64,000 bases of DNA from positions 620,001-684,000 of the forward strand of contig NZ_WEGK01000002.1 of the NCBI RefSeq assembly GCF_009604405.1. The letters run 5' to 3'. The position numbers and the translations under genes are program-made. Origin of the DNA: Nocardia macrotermitis. GTDB taxonomy: Bacteria; Actinomycetota; Actinomycetes; Mycobacteriales; Mycobacteriaceae. Positions 18,435 through 27,589 of the stretch are shown here, one piece after another. Each line of letters begins with the position of its first letter. Position 1 is the stretch's first letter. The notes under the pieces were generated by a model that saw only the letters and a list, made by a program, of their open reading frames with translations, did no database searches and was not told where the DNA came from.

Positions 18435-19780
18435 GCGCCGCCGGAATTCAGTTCTGGCGGTCCACGGAGAAATTGCGCACCCGCACGCTCGGTGTGTTGT
18501 TCTTCCTGGTGATGGCGCTTTTCCTGGGGACCACGGTCGCCATGTACAACAAGGCGTTCACCCCGGTGGTGAAGGTCGATCTGATCACCGACACGGTCGG
18601 CAACGCGTTGACACGCAATGCCGATGTGAAGGTGCGCGGCGTCACCGTCGGCGAGGTCCGGTCCAGTCAGCCGCAGGGCAGCAAGGTCACGCTGCATCTG
18701 GCGCTGGATCCGGGTAAGGCGCGGGAGATTCCGTCCAACGTCACCGCGCGGCTGCTGCCCAAGACGCTGTTCGGTGAGCGGTACGTGGATCTGGTGTGGC
18801 CGCAGGATCCGACCGGACATCTGACCGCCGGGCAGACCCTGCATCAGGACGCCAGCGGTAACGCCATCGAGGTCAGCCAGCTGCTGGACAGCGTGATGCC
18901 GCTGTTGCAGGCGATTCCGCCGCAGTATCTGGCCTCCACGCTGGGTGCGCTGTCGCAGGCGCTCGGCGGGCAGGGCCAGGAGCTCGGGCACACGGTCGAC
19001 CGGCTGGACACGATCTTCCGCGGGCTCAACGGCGTCATGCCGACCCTGCAGGACGACATCCACAACTTCGCGACCGTCGCGGACACCTATGCCGACGCGC
19101 TGCCGCAGCTGGTCGACACGTTCGACAATCTGCGCACCCTCAACGCGACCATCGTGCAGAAGCGTTCGCAGATCGACACCCTGTACTCGACGCTGACGCC
19201 GACGTCGTCGCGGCTGGCCGATTTCCTGAAGGCCAACCACGACAACATCATCGACGTCGCCGCCGATTCGCGGGAGGCGTTGCAGCTGCTGGCCACCTAT
19301 TCCCCCGAATATGCCTGCACCATGCGGAATTTCGCGCAGCAGAAGCCGCGGATCGATCAGCTCTTCGGCAAGGGCACCGATCTGCCGGGTTCGCGGGTCT
19401 CGGTGAAGCTGGTCAACACGCGCGGTCGGTATCTGCCGAATCAGGACGAGCCGCGCTGGTTCGACACCCGCGGGCCGGTGTGTTTCCCGGAGTATCCGCT
19501 GGGCACCGACGCTGGGCAGTATCCGACCGGTTCGGCCAACGACGGCTCGTATCAGCCGCCGTCCCGCAACCCGGGCAAGCAGAACATCGGCAAACTGCCG
19601 CCCGCGCAGTTCTCGGTCTTCGGCGCGCAGACGGCCTCGCTGGCCGGGTCGCCGTCCGAGGAGCACGCGCTGGGTGCGATCTATGCCGCGGCGAACGGGG
19701 TTTCGCCGAATCAGGTGCCCAGCTGGGTGAGCCGGATCGGCGCGCCCGCGCTGCGTGGGAGTGAGGTGAGTGTCAAGTGA
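18431..19780 (+). CDS. mceA: Mce family protein MceA
   Basis: About 449 residues. The N-terminal membrane anchor (TRTLGVLFFLVMALFLGTTV) is followed by the MlaD/Mce domain (VKVRGVTVGEVRSS, LPKTLFGERYVDLVWP), a long helical region and a Cys-containing tail. Mce subunits form a periplasmic hexameric tunnel carrying lipids to the YrbE pair. GTG at 18431 is chosen since VSAAGIQFWRSTEKLRTR matches the family start; an in-frame GTG at 18386 would add 15 residues. It overlaps mceB by four bases. Confidence 0.9.
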   Translation: MSAAGIQFWRSTEKLRTRTLGVLFFLVMALFLGTTVAMYNKAFTPVVKVDLITDTVGNALTRNADVKVRGVTVGEVRSSQPQGSKVTLHLALDPGKAREIPSNVTARLLPKTLFGERYVDLVWPQDPTGHLTAGQTLHQDASGNAIEVSQLLDSVMPLLQAIPPQYLASTLGALSQALGGQGQELGHTVDRLDTIFRGLNGVMPTLQDDIHNFATVADTYADALPQLVDTFDNLRTLNATIVQKRSQIDTLYSTLTPTSSRLADFLKANHDNIIDVAADSREALQLLATYSPEYACTMRNFAQQKPRIDQLFGKGTDLPGSRVSVKLVNTRGRYLPNQDEPRWFDTRGPVCFPEYPLGTDAGQYPTGSANDGSYQPPSRNPGKQNIGKLPPAQFSVFGAQTASLAGSPSEEHALGAIYAAANGVSPNQVPSWVSRIGAPALRGSEVSVK

Positions 19781-20856
19781 GCGGATCGTTGCGAGGGCTC
19801 GGTGGGCCGCTGACCAAGCTCATCATCTTCGTCCTGGTCACGGTGCTGGCGACGGTGTTGCTCGGGTTGACCATCGCCAACTATTCCGGTGGCGGTACCG
19901 AGTTCAAGGCGCGTTTCAGCGATGTGACCTCGCTCAATCCGGGCGATGAGGTGCGCGTCGCGGGTGTGCGGGTGGGCAAGGTCACCAAGGTGTCGGTCGT
20001 GGATCACGACCAGGCGATGGTGAATTTCGAACTGACGGACCGGGATTGGCTGCCCGCCTCGGTGACCGCGACCATCCGGTACCGGAACCTGGTCGGCGAG
20101 CGGTACATCTCGCTCGAACAGGGCACCGGGCAGCAGGGACGGAAGTTGAACGCGGGCGGCACGATCGGGCTGGACCACACGCGTCCGGCGTTGAATCTGA
20201 CCACGTTGTTCAACGGGTTCCGGCCGCTGTTCCAGACGTTGACCGCGGACGACGTGAACAAGTTGTCCTACGAGATCATCCAGGTGTTCCAGGGTGAGAA
20301 GGGCACCATCAGCGATCTGGTGACCAATACCGCGAGCCTGACCAACAAGATCGCCGACAAGGACGCGGTGATCGGGCAGATCGTCAAGAACCTCAACGCG
20401 ATTCTGGATTCGGTGAACAAGAAGGACGGCGCGCTCAACGACCTGATCGTCAACACCGAGGCGCTGGTGAGCGGTCTGAGCGCCGAGCGCGGCACCATCG
20501 GCGCGGCGGTCAGCTCGCTGGGGAATCTGGCCTCGGCGACCTCGGATCTGCTGGTGCCGACGGTGCCGACGTTGCAGGGGTCGATCGCGGGCTTGAACCA
20601 GCTGACCGGCACGTTGAACGATCGGTCGCCCGAGGTGAACGAGGCGCTGACCAATCTGCCGATCAAGATGGAGAAGCTGGGTCGCGCCGCAAGTTACGGT
20701 TCGTGGTTCCAGTTCTATCTCTGCGGTATCGATATCGTCGCTGGTCCGGGTATGAAGGACGGCCAGCATCTGAATCTGCCCGCGAGTATGCCGACGGTGA
20801 ATCAGCCGGTCTACACCAATCCCGCGCCGCGGTGCCATGGGAAGGGTGGTCGCTGA
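19777..20856 (+). CDS. mceB: Mce family protein MceB
   Basis: 359 residues: N-terminal anchor (LTKLIIFVLVTVLATVLLGL), Mce domain (LNPGDEVRVAGVRVGKVTKV, RYRNLVGERYISLEQ), and a long coiled helical stretch. The conserved C-terminal YLCGIDI is typical of B subunits. GTG start overlaps the mceA stop (GTGA), and its stop overlaps the mceC start. Confidence 0.92.
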   Translation: MSGSLRGLGGPLTKLIIFVLVTVLATVLLGLTIANYSGGGTEFKARFSDVTSLNPGDEVRVAGVRVGKVTKVSVVDHDQAMVNFELTDRDWLPASVTATIRYRNLVGERYISLEQGTGQQGRKLNAGGTIGLDHTRPALNLTTLFNGFRPLFQTLTADDVNKLSYEIIQVFQGEKGTISDLVTNTASLTNKIADKDAVIGQIVKNLNAILDSVNKKDGALNDLIVNTEALVSGLSAERGTIGAAVSSLGNLASATSDLLVPTVPTLQGSIAGLNQLTGTLNDRSPEVNEALTNLPIKMEKLGRAASYGSWFQFYLCGIDIVAGPGMKDGQHLNLPASMPTVNQPVYTNPAPRCHGKGGR

Positions 20857-21941
20857 TGGATGAGCGCAAGCTCCTGGGTAAGCCCGGCGCGGGCGGTCAA
20901 GGCCCGGAGGAGGCAGCGAGCGTAACCACGCAGGGCCTCCGCCCGCGCCGAAATGAGCGGAGCCCCGCGTTCATGGGCGGGCTGGGGCTGTTCCTGGTGT
21001 TGCTGGTCGCGGTGTCGGCGTTCTTCGTCGACCGGTTGCCGCTGATCGGCGCGGGCACCAAGTACACCGCCGAATTCTCCGAGGCCGCGGGGCTGAAGAA
21101 GGGGAACGAGGTACGCATCGCCGGGGTCAAGGTCGGTGATGTGCTCGATGTCGGGCTCGACGGCGATCGGGTGCTGGTCTCGTTCCGCACCAAGGACGCC
21201 TGGATCGGGAACGACACCACCGCCTCGATCCAGATCAAGACGGTGCTCGGGCAGAAATATCTGGCCCTGGATCCCAAGGGCACCCGCCCGGCGAATCCTT
21301 CGGATCGGATTCCCTTGTCGCGCACGGTATCTCCGTACGACGTGACCGAAGCGTTCCAGGACGCCGCGAAGGACATCGAGCAGACCGACACCGCGCAGCT
21401 GGCCAAGAGTATGCAGGTGCTCTCGGACGCGTTCTCCGAGACGCCGCCGGACATCCGCAACTCCATCGACGGTGTCGCGCGGTTGTCCGAGACCCTGGCC
21501 AAACGCGACGAGCAGCTCAAACAGCTCTTCGCGGCGACCAACAAGACGACCAAGGTGCTCGCCGATCGCAACGTCCAGTTCGAGCGTCTGCTCGCCAACG
21601 GCGGCCAGCTGCTGGCCGAGCTGAACATCCGGCAGCAGGCGATCGCGCAGCTGCTGACCGGCGCGAAAACCATTGCGACGGAACTGACCACGCTGGTGCA
21701 CGACAACGAGCAGCAGATCGGCCCGGCGCTGACCAATTTGCAGAAGTCCATCGACATGCTCAACGACAATCAGCAGAACATCTCCAAGACGTTGACGCTG
21801 GCCGCGCCGTTCTACGGGCTGTACTCGAACGTGCTGGGTAACGGCCGCTGGTTCGACGCGGTCATCGTGAATCTGATTCCCCCGGCCCTGCCGGACGTCC
21901 CGGGCAACCGTCCGCCCATCCGGAACCTGGGAGGCCGCTGA
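20856..21941 (+). CDS. mceC: Mce family protein MceC, with palindromic element near its N-terminus
   Basis: 361 residues from ATG 20856, which overlaps the mceB stop (TGATG). The first 38 residues are unusual and Gly/Arg-rich; residues about 11-31 are encoded by palindromic element copy 2. The membrane anchor FMGGLGLFLVLLVAVSAFFV begins at about residue 38, then the Mce domain (KKGNEVRIAGVKVGDVLDV, IKTVLGQKYLALDP). An ATG at 20971 directly before the anchor is a plausible alternative start and would leave the element in the leader. Confidence 0.88.
   Translation: MDERKLLGKPGAGGQGPEEAASVTTQGLRPRRNERSPAFMGGLGLFLVLLVAVSAFFVDRLPLIGAGTKYTAEFSEAAGLKKGNEVRIAGVKVGDVLDVGLDGDRVLVSFRTKDAWIGNDTTASIQIKTVLGQKYLALDPKGTRPANPSDRIPLSRTVSPYDVTEAFQDAAKDIEQTDTAQLAKSMQVLSDAFSETPPDIRNSIDGVARLSETLAKRDEQLKQLFAATNKTTKVLADRNVQFERLLANGGQLLAELNIRQQAIAQLLTGAKTIATELTTLVHDNEQQIGPALTNLQKSIDMLNDNQQNISKTLTLAAPFYGLYSNVLGNGRWFDAVIVNLIPPALPDVPGNRPPIRNLGGR
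20886..20949 (+). repeat. Palindromic element, copy 2 (inside mceC)
   Basis: 11-bp perfect outer stem (20886-20896 with 20939-20949), TCA, 6-bp inner stem (20900-20905 with 20933-20938) and the 27-base core 20906-20932. Architecture and core match copy 1; stem sequences differ but pair. Read in the mceC frame it gives GPEEAASVTTQ. Confidence 0.75.
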
Positions 21942-23563
21942 TGGAACCCGAGTTCGGGCAAGACAAGGCCGCTGATCAGGCGAAAGATGCTGCGGCGGCG
22001 GGGGATTCGCCGACCCGGCAGCTGCCTGTGCAGCAGTCGGCGAGTGACGCCACCGCCGGGAGTGATTCGCCGACCGAGCAGATTCCGGTGCAGCGGGCGG
22101 TGTCGAAGGTCGCGGTGACCTCGCAGGCCGGTTCGGCGTCGAAAGATGTTGCGGCCGAGGGTGATTCGCCGACCGAGCCGAATGCCGCGCAGCGGTCCGA
22201 GGCGAAGGACACCGCTGCGGCAGGCGCCGCCGCGAAGAGCGCCGGTAGGGCGAAGTCCACTGGTAACGCGAAATCCGCTGGCACCAGCGGTGATTCGGCC
22301 CGTCACCGGGATCCGGTGACCGCGCTGCGCGGCTCCGGACGTTCCACGAAGGTCCTCATCTCCCTGGTCACCGTGGTCGCCGTCGTGCTGGCCGGGGTGG
22401 CGTGGTGGCTGTTCGACAGCTTCGACAAGACCCGGATCACCGCGTACTTCGACAAGTCGATCGGCATCTACCAGGGCTCGGAGGTACGGATCCTGGGTGT
22501 GCCGGTGGGGCACGTGGATTCGATCACGCCGATGGGCGATCAGGTCAAGGTCGTCATGTCGGTCGACCGGAAGTACGACATCCCGGCCGACGCGTCGGCC
22601 GCGCAGATCACCCCCTCGGTGGTCTCGGACCGATACATCCAGCTCAGCCCGGTCTACAAGGGCGGGCCGAAGATGGGCCGCGAGGCGACCATCCCGAAGG
22701 ACCGCACCGCGACCCCGGTCGAGGTGGACCGGCTCTACAAATCTATCGCGCAGCTGTCCGACGAACTGGGCCCCAACGGCGCGAACAAGAACGGCGCGGT
22801 CAACCAGCTGGTCGAAACGGGTGCGAAGAATCTGGCCGGGAACGGTGACGCGCTGGCCAACAGCCTCACCCAGCTCTCGCACGCGGCCCGCTACCTGTCC
22901 GACGCGCGCGGCGACATCTTCGGCACCATCAAGAACTTGCAGATCTTCGTGAACACGCTGGCGGTGAACGACGCGCAGGTGCGGCAGTTCAACACGCAGC
23001 TCGCGGATCTGGCCGGATTCCTCTCGGGGGAGCGGCACGATCTTGGGCAGGCGCTGAACCTGCTGTCGGTCGCGCTCGGGGACGTGGCCCGGTTCATCGA
23101 CGACAATCGCTCGCTGGTCGCGAGCAACGCCGCGTCGCTGACCAAGCTGACCCAGACCCTCGCCGATCAGCGCAACGACGTGGCCAACCTGCTGCCGGTG
23201 CTGCCGCTGGCGCTGAGCAACCTGATCAACGTGCACAACGGTGAGACCGGCACCCTGGACATGCGGGCCAACTTCACCGATCTGCAGAATCCGTTCGGCA
23301 CGATCTGCAAGCTGATCGACCTGGGCCAGCTGCGTCCGGGCGATCCGAAGTTCGACGCGATCAGCCGGCAGATGCGGCCGATCCTGGACAAGTGCAAGAC
23401 CGTCACCGATCAGATCAAGGCGGGTGTGGTGACGCCCTCGCTGAACCTGCCGTTCGGCATCCTCAGCGGCGAGAACCAGCAGCGCGCCCCGGTGCCGGGC
23501 ACCGTGCCCGGGACGCCGTCGAATCAGCAGCCGCCCTCGCAGAAGCCGGGAGGCCAGAAGTGA
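21941..23563 (+). CDS. mceD: Mce family protein MceD
   Basis: 540 residues. The N-terminal 125 residues are cytoplasmic, Ala/Ser/Lys-rich and contain three imperfect DSPT-x-Q/P-x-PVQ-like repeats (about residues 22, 41 and 75). The anchor (STKVLISLVTVVAVVLAGVAW) and Mce domain (IYQGSEVRILGVPVGHVDSI, SDRYIQLSP) follow, with a Pro/Gln-rich C-terminus. The long N-tail is unusual for the family. It overlaps mceC and mceE. Confidence 0.9.
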   Translation: MEPEFGQDKAADQAKDAAAAGDSPTRQLPVQQSASDATAGSDSPTEQIPVQRAVSKVAVTSQAGSASKDVAAEGDSPTEPNAAQRSEAKDTAAAGAAAKSAGRAKSTGNAKSAGTSGDSARHRDPVTALRGSGRSTKVLISLVTVVAVVLAGVAWWLFDSFDKTRITAYFDKSIGIYQGSEVRILGVPVGHVDSITPMGDQVKVVMSVDRKYDIPADASAAQITPSVVSDRYIQLSPVYKGGPKMGREATIPKDRTATPVEVDRLYKSIAQLSDELGPNGANKNGAVNQLVETGAKNLAGNGDALANSLTQLSHAARYLSDARGDIFGTIKNLQIFVNTLAVNDAQVRQFNTQLADLAGFLSGERHDLGQALNLLSVALGDVARFIDDNRSLVASNAASLTKLTQTLADQRNDVANLLPVLPLALSNLINVHNGETGTLDMRANFTDLQNPFGTICKLIDLGQLRPGDPKFDAISRQMRPILDKCKTVTDQIKAGVVTPSLNLPFGILSGENQQRAPVPGTVPGTPSNQQPPSQKPGGQK

Positions 23564-24777
23564 AGCCGCTCAAGATGGCCTGTGCCGCAACGGTTCTGGG
23601 CGTCACGACGCTGCTGGTGAGCTCCTGCGGTTCGGCGGGGATCTACAGCGTGCCGCTGCCCGGCGGCGCGGACGTCGGCGATCATCCGCTGCACCTGGAC
23701 ATCCGCTTCGACGATGTGCTGGACCTGGTGCCGCAGTCCGCGGTGAAGGTGGACGGTATCGCCGTGGGGCGGGTGGACAAGATCGAGGTCGCGCCCGATG
23801 GCTGGACCGCGAGTGTGCGTGTGGTGGTGAACGATTCGGTGAAACTGCCGTCGAACGCGCACGCCGAGGTGAAGCAGACCAATCTGCTGGGCGAGAAGTT
23901 CATCGAGCTGACCGCGCCCACCAAGGACGTCTCGGACAAGCCGCTGCACGACGGCGAGGTCATCCCGGTGCAGAACACCCAGCACGCCACCGAGGTGGAA
24001 CAGGTGCTGGGCGCGCTGTCGCTGCTGCTCAACGGTGGTGGCGTCGCGCAGTTGCAGCCGATCGTCACCGAGTTGAACAAGACCCTCGGCGGTCGCGAGG
24101 ACAAGGTCCGCTCGCTGCTGAATCAGACCGACACACTGATCAAGGGTCTGAACGATCAGGTCGGTGATATTCAGCACGCGCTGGACGGGCTGGGCACGTT
24201 GTCCGAGCGGGTCGGCCAGCAGAGCGACCAGATCGCGAAGGTGCTGGACGAGCTGCCCGCCGGTATCCACATCCTGGATCAGCAGCGGCCCGAGCTGATC
24301 GGGCTGTTGACGCAGCTCAACCGGGTCGGGCAGGCCGGTATCTCGGTGCTGGACAGGTCCAAGGACAACCTGATCGCGGATCTGACCGCGTTGCGGCCGA
24401 CGTTGCAGGAACTGGGCCGGTCGGCGCCGGATCTGGTGACCGCGTTCCCGCTGATCCCGACGTATCCGTTCCCCGACGAGGCGATCAAATCCGAGTTCGG
24501 TGGTTCGGTGAACACCTGGCTGTCGGTGGATCTGCAGATCGGCACCATGTTGAAGAGCCTGGGCGTGGGTGAGCCGAATCCGGTCTACATTCCGCCGAAG
24601 GGACGTCCGGTGGCGGTCGATCCGACCAATCCCTATTACAACGGCAACGGTCCGCGGCCGGGCTGGCCGACGGTGTCGCTGCTGCCGCTGCCGCCGACCG
24701 TGGTGACGCCCGCCAACGCCGAGCCGGGTGATCCGATCGGCTCGATTCTGAATCAGTTGGGAGTGAAGCCGAGATGA
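23560..24777 (+). CDS. mceE: Mce family lipoprotein MceE
   Basis: 405 residues. The signal peptide ends in a lipobox (LVSSC, Cys at residue 23), so the protein is probably lipid-anchored like mycobacterial LprK. The Mce domain (SAVKVDGIAVGRVDKIEVAP, TNLLGEKFIELTAP) and helical stretch follow, ending in a Pro-rich tail. GTG at 23560 overlaps the mceD stop (GTGA). The E position in Mce operons is characteristically the lipoprotein. Confidence 0.93.
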   Translation: MKPLKMACAATVLGVTTLLVSSCGSAGIYSVPLPGGADVGDHPLHLDIRFDDVLDLVPQSAVKVDGIAVGRVDKIEVAPDGWTASVRVVVNDSVKLPSNAHAEVKQTNLLGEKFIELTAPTKDVSDKPLHDGEVIPVQNTQHATEVEQVLGALSLLLNGGGVAQLQPIVTELNKTLGGREDKVRSLLNQTDTLIKGLNDQVGDIQHALDGLGTLSERVGQQSDQIAKVLDELPAGIHILDQQRPELIGLLTQLNRVGQAGISVLDRSKDNLIADLTALRPTLQELGRSAPDLVTAFPLIPTYPFPDEAIKSEFGGSVNTWLSVDLQIGTMLKSLGVGEPNPVYIPPKGRPVAVDPTNPYYNGNGPRPGWPTVSLLPLPPTVVTPANAEPGDPIGSILNQLGVKPR

Positions 24778-26015
24778 GCAAACTCGTCCGCTATCAGCTG
24801 ATCGCCTTCGGTGTGATCGCCGTGCTCGGGGTGGTTTTCGTCGGCGCGAAATACGTGCATCTGGACCATATGCTGGGCTTCGGCCAGTATCAGGTGCGGG
24901 TGCAGATGAAGACCACCGGTGATGTGTCCAAGGGCGCGGAGGTCACCTATCGCGGTGTTCCGGTCGGCACGGTCGGTGCGCAGGACATCACTCCCGACGG
25001 CGTGGTCATCTATCTCGAGATGGATTCCGGTAAGCCGAAGGTGCCCGCGAACGCCAAGGCGGTCGTGGCCGACCGGTCGGCGATCGGTGAGCAGTACGTG
25101 GATCTGGTGCCGTCCAGTGACGGCGGGCCGTATCTGCGGGACGGGTCGATCATCGTCGGCGGCGAGACGCCGCTGCCCGTGCAGGACCTGCTGTCGAGCG
25201 TGAACACGCTGGCCAGTACGACGGATCTGAAGGCGTTGAGCACGACGGTCACCGAACTGGGCAAGGCGTTCGACGGGCAGGGCGACAACCTGCGCGTGCT
25301 GATCGATTCGCTGAACAAGTTCTCGGTGACCGGGTTGGACGCGCTGCCGCAGACGGTGGCGCTGATCAAGGACGCACAGACCGTCCTGCAGACCCAGGTC
25401 GATCAGGGCGGGGACATCCGGCAGTTCAGCGACGGTCTGGACAAGGTGGCCGCGCAGTTGCGGGCCAACGATCCCGATATCCGCAGGTTGATCGGCACCG
25501 GCACCGATTCCGGCAATGCGATCGGAAAGCTGTTGCAGGAGAGCGGCGATCCGCTGACCAAGGATCTGGCGAATCTGCGCACGGTGCTGGCGGCGGTGTC
25601 GCCGAAGTACTACGGCCTGAAGCCGCTGTTGCAGATGCTGCCGCTGCTGTCGATCGGCGGTTCGGCCACCGCGCCGGGCGACGGGACCACGCACTTCGGG
25701 CTGGTGCTGGAAACCAACAATCCGCCGGCCTGTACGCTCGGGTACGAGGGCACGCAGCGGATTCTCGCGCAGATGAAGGCGAAGAATCCGGACTTCGATG
25801 ACACCCGCGACGATTTCCCGTTCAACAAGGACGCGAAATGCGTTGTGCCGCAAGGTAGTCCGACGGACGTGCGGGGCGGAGCCCGGGCCACACTGGCCGA
25901 TCCGAGCGTTCCACAGCCGTGGGACAACAAACCCAAGACCGATCCGGACAAGTTGAACCTGAACCCGGTCGCCACCCAGCTGGCCACTCTCATCGGAGTG
26001 ACCCCGAAGCGGTGA
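24774..26015 (+). CDS. mceF: Mce family protein MceF
   Basis: 413 residues: anchor (LIAFGVIAVLGVVFVGAKYV), Mce domain (SKGAEVTYRGVPVGTVGAQD, DRSAIGEQYVDLVP), helical region, and a Cys-containing C-terminus (CTLGYEGTQRILAQ). Its ATG overlaps the mceE stop (ATGA). It completes the A-F set, consistent with one hexameric importer. Confidence 0.92.
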   Translation: MSKLVRYQLIAFGVIAVLGVVFVGAKYVHLDHMLGFGQYQVRVQMKTTGDVSKGAEVTYRGVPVGTVGAQDITPDGVVIYLEMDSGKPKVPANAKAVVADRSAIGEQYVDLVPSSDGGPYLRDGSIIVGGETPLPVQDLLSSVNTLASTTDLKALSTTVTELGKAFDGQGDNLRVLIDSLNKFSVTGLDALPQTVALIKDAQTVLQTQVDQGGDIRQFSDGLDKVAAQLRANDPDIRRLIGTGTDSGNAIGKLLQESGDPLTKDLANLRTVLAAVSPKYYGLKPLLQMLPLLSIGGSATAPGDGTTHFGLVLETNNPPACTLGYEGTQRILAQMKAKNPDFDDTRDDFPFNKDAKCVVPQGSPTDVRGGARATLADPSVPQPWDNKPKTDPDKLNLNPVATQLATLIGVTPKR

Positions 26016-26067
26016 CGGTCGGACAGGGGCGACGAGCCCGGGAAAATAACGACGCTAGGGTGTCGCT

Positions 26068-26832
26068 GTGAGTACTGACCTGTCCAACGTCACGTCGCAA
26101 GCTGCGCAGATACCTCCGGAAGAGGTTGATTCGAAGGTTGCTGCCGATTCGTCGGGGACCATCACCGAGGTGTCGGAGGTGATCTCCGGCCCCTCGGTGC
26201 TGCGCACCGTGGTGACCTGTGTGGCCGCCGTCTGGCTGGTCGCGGCGCTCGTCGCGGCCGCCTGGTTCGGCGTCGGGTGGGTGCGGGCCGGATTCTTCAC
26301 CGACGCGCCCCGGGCCCAGGCCCGGGACACCGCGTTGGATGCGGCGCGACAGGCGGCGCTCAACCTCAGCTCGATGAATCCGGACGATGTCGACGGCTCC
26401 ATCAAGCTGATGCAGTCCTCGATGACCGGTCAGATGCTGGACGAGTTCAACCAGAACCACGACCGCATCAAGGAGACCGCGCAGCAGGCCAAGACGCGGC
26501 TGGACGCGAAGATCCTCGGCGCCTCGCTGACCTCGCTGAACAGTGAGCGGGACAAGGCGTCCGCGCTGGTGGTCGTGCAGCAGACGCAGACCGCGCCGAA
26601 TGTGCTGGTGCAGTCGTTCCGGGCGACCTGGACCCTGGATCTGACCAAGGTCGGGGGGCTGTGGAAGACCGATCAGGCCAATTCGCTGGGTGATCTGGTT
26701 CCGTTGGACAACGCGGGGTCGAACGCGTCGGCGGCGCAGCCGCAGGCTTCGTCCCAGCCCGGGGCGTCCACCCCGGCGCCCGCACCGAGTGGCACTCCCG
26801 CGCCCGCGCCGCAGAGCCAGCCGGGTTCGTAG
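26068..26832 (+). CDS. Mce-associated membrane protein 1
   Basis: 254 residues with one membrane span at about residues 50-80 (VVTCVAAVWLVAALVAAAWF), then a DUF/NTF2-like external domain (ALDAARQAALNLSSMNPDDVDGSI). A Pro/Ala-rich tail closes it. Such proteins follow Mce operons and are thought to stabilise the complex (Mas/Mam). GTG start at 26068, 52 bases after mceF. Confidence 0.8.
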   Translation: MSTDLSNVTSQAAQIPPEEVDSKVAADSSGTITEVSEVISGPSVLRTVVTCVAAVWLVAALVAAAWFGVGWVRAGFFTDAPRAQARDTALDAARQAALNLSSMNPDDVDGSIKLMQSSMTGQMLDEFNQNHDRIKETAQQAKTRLDAKILGASLTSLNSERDKASALVVVQQTQTAPNVLVQSFRATWTLDLTKVGGLWKTDQANSLGDLVPLDNAGSNASAAQPQASSQPGASTPAPAPSGTPAPAPQSQPGS

Positions 26833-26845
26833 GAGGAATTGGTCA

Positions 26846-27589
26846 ATGACTGAACGTCGTCCCGTCAACAAGATCTCCTCCCGGATGCGGCCCGCGGGCC
26901 GGGTCGCGGAGAGCACTGTTCGGAAGCGGACCTCGCGCGTTACCGCCGGAGCCGGGCGTACCGAGGCGGCCGCGGGGAGTGTCGCGGGCAAGGTTTCCGG
27001 TGCGAAGGCCGCCGGTCGGCGGGCTGGCTCGGGCCATGAGTCCGCGGGGAGCTCGCTCCGGGTGCCGCGCGTGGCCGTGCCCTCGATGCCGCGGTTCCGC
27101 GCGTCGGGGTGGGGTTGGGGTGCGGGGCTGCTCGCGGGTGCGGTCGTGCTGACCGCGTTCGCCGTGGTCGCGTTCCTGCGGCCGGGGGTGAGCGACGGCA
27201 ACTCCGCGTTCGTGGATTCCGCGTCGACGCAGCAGGTCACCGCGGCCGCCGACAATGCGTTGAAGACCATCTACTCGTACGACGTGAAGAACATCGACGG
27301 CTACAAGGACGCGGTGCACAAGGTCGTCACCGGGAAGATGCTGGGCGACTTCGACAAATTCGCCGACACCACGGTCTCCGCGGTGAAGCAGGCGCAGTCC
27401 ACCGCGACCGCGACACCGGATCCCGTGGGTGTGACTTTGCTCACCGGCGATCGCGCGGAGCTGTTGGTGGATCTCACAGTCGCCTCGACCAAGAGCGGTG
27501 TGGCGCAGGCGAGTGCCTCCGGGCCGATCGTGTTGCGCATGCAGAAGATCAACGGACACTGGCTGGCCAGCGAAATCACCGACCGCTGA
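26846..27589 (+). CDS. Mce-associated membrane protein 2
   Basis: 247 residues: a basic N-terminal region of about 85 residues, a membrane span (GAGLLAGAVVLTAFAVVAFL) and an external domain parallel to its neighbour (AADNALKTIYSYDVKNIDGY, VTGKMLGDFDKFADTTV). A strong AGGAGG sits nine bases before ATG 26846. It is the last gene of the mce operon. Confidence 0.82.
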   Translation: MTERRPVNKISSRMRPAGRVAESTVRKRTSRVTAGAGRTEAAAGSVAGKVSGAKAAGRRAGSGHESAGSSLRVPRVAVPSMPRFRASGWGWGAGLLAGAVVLTAFAVVAFLRPGVSDGNSAFVDSASTQQVTAAADNALKTIYSYDVKNIDGYKDAVHKVVTGKMLGDFDKFADTTVSAVKQAQSTATATPDPVGVTLLTGDRAELLVDLTVASTKSGVAQASASGPIVLRMQKINGHWLASEITDR

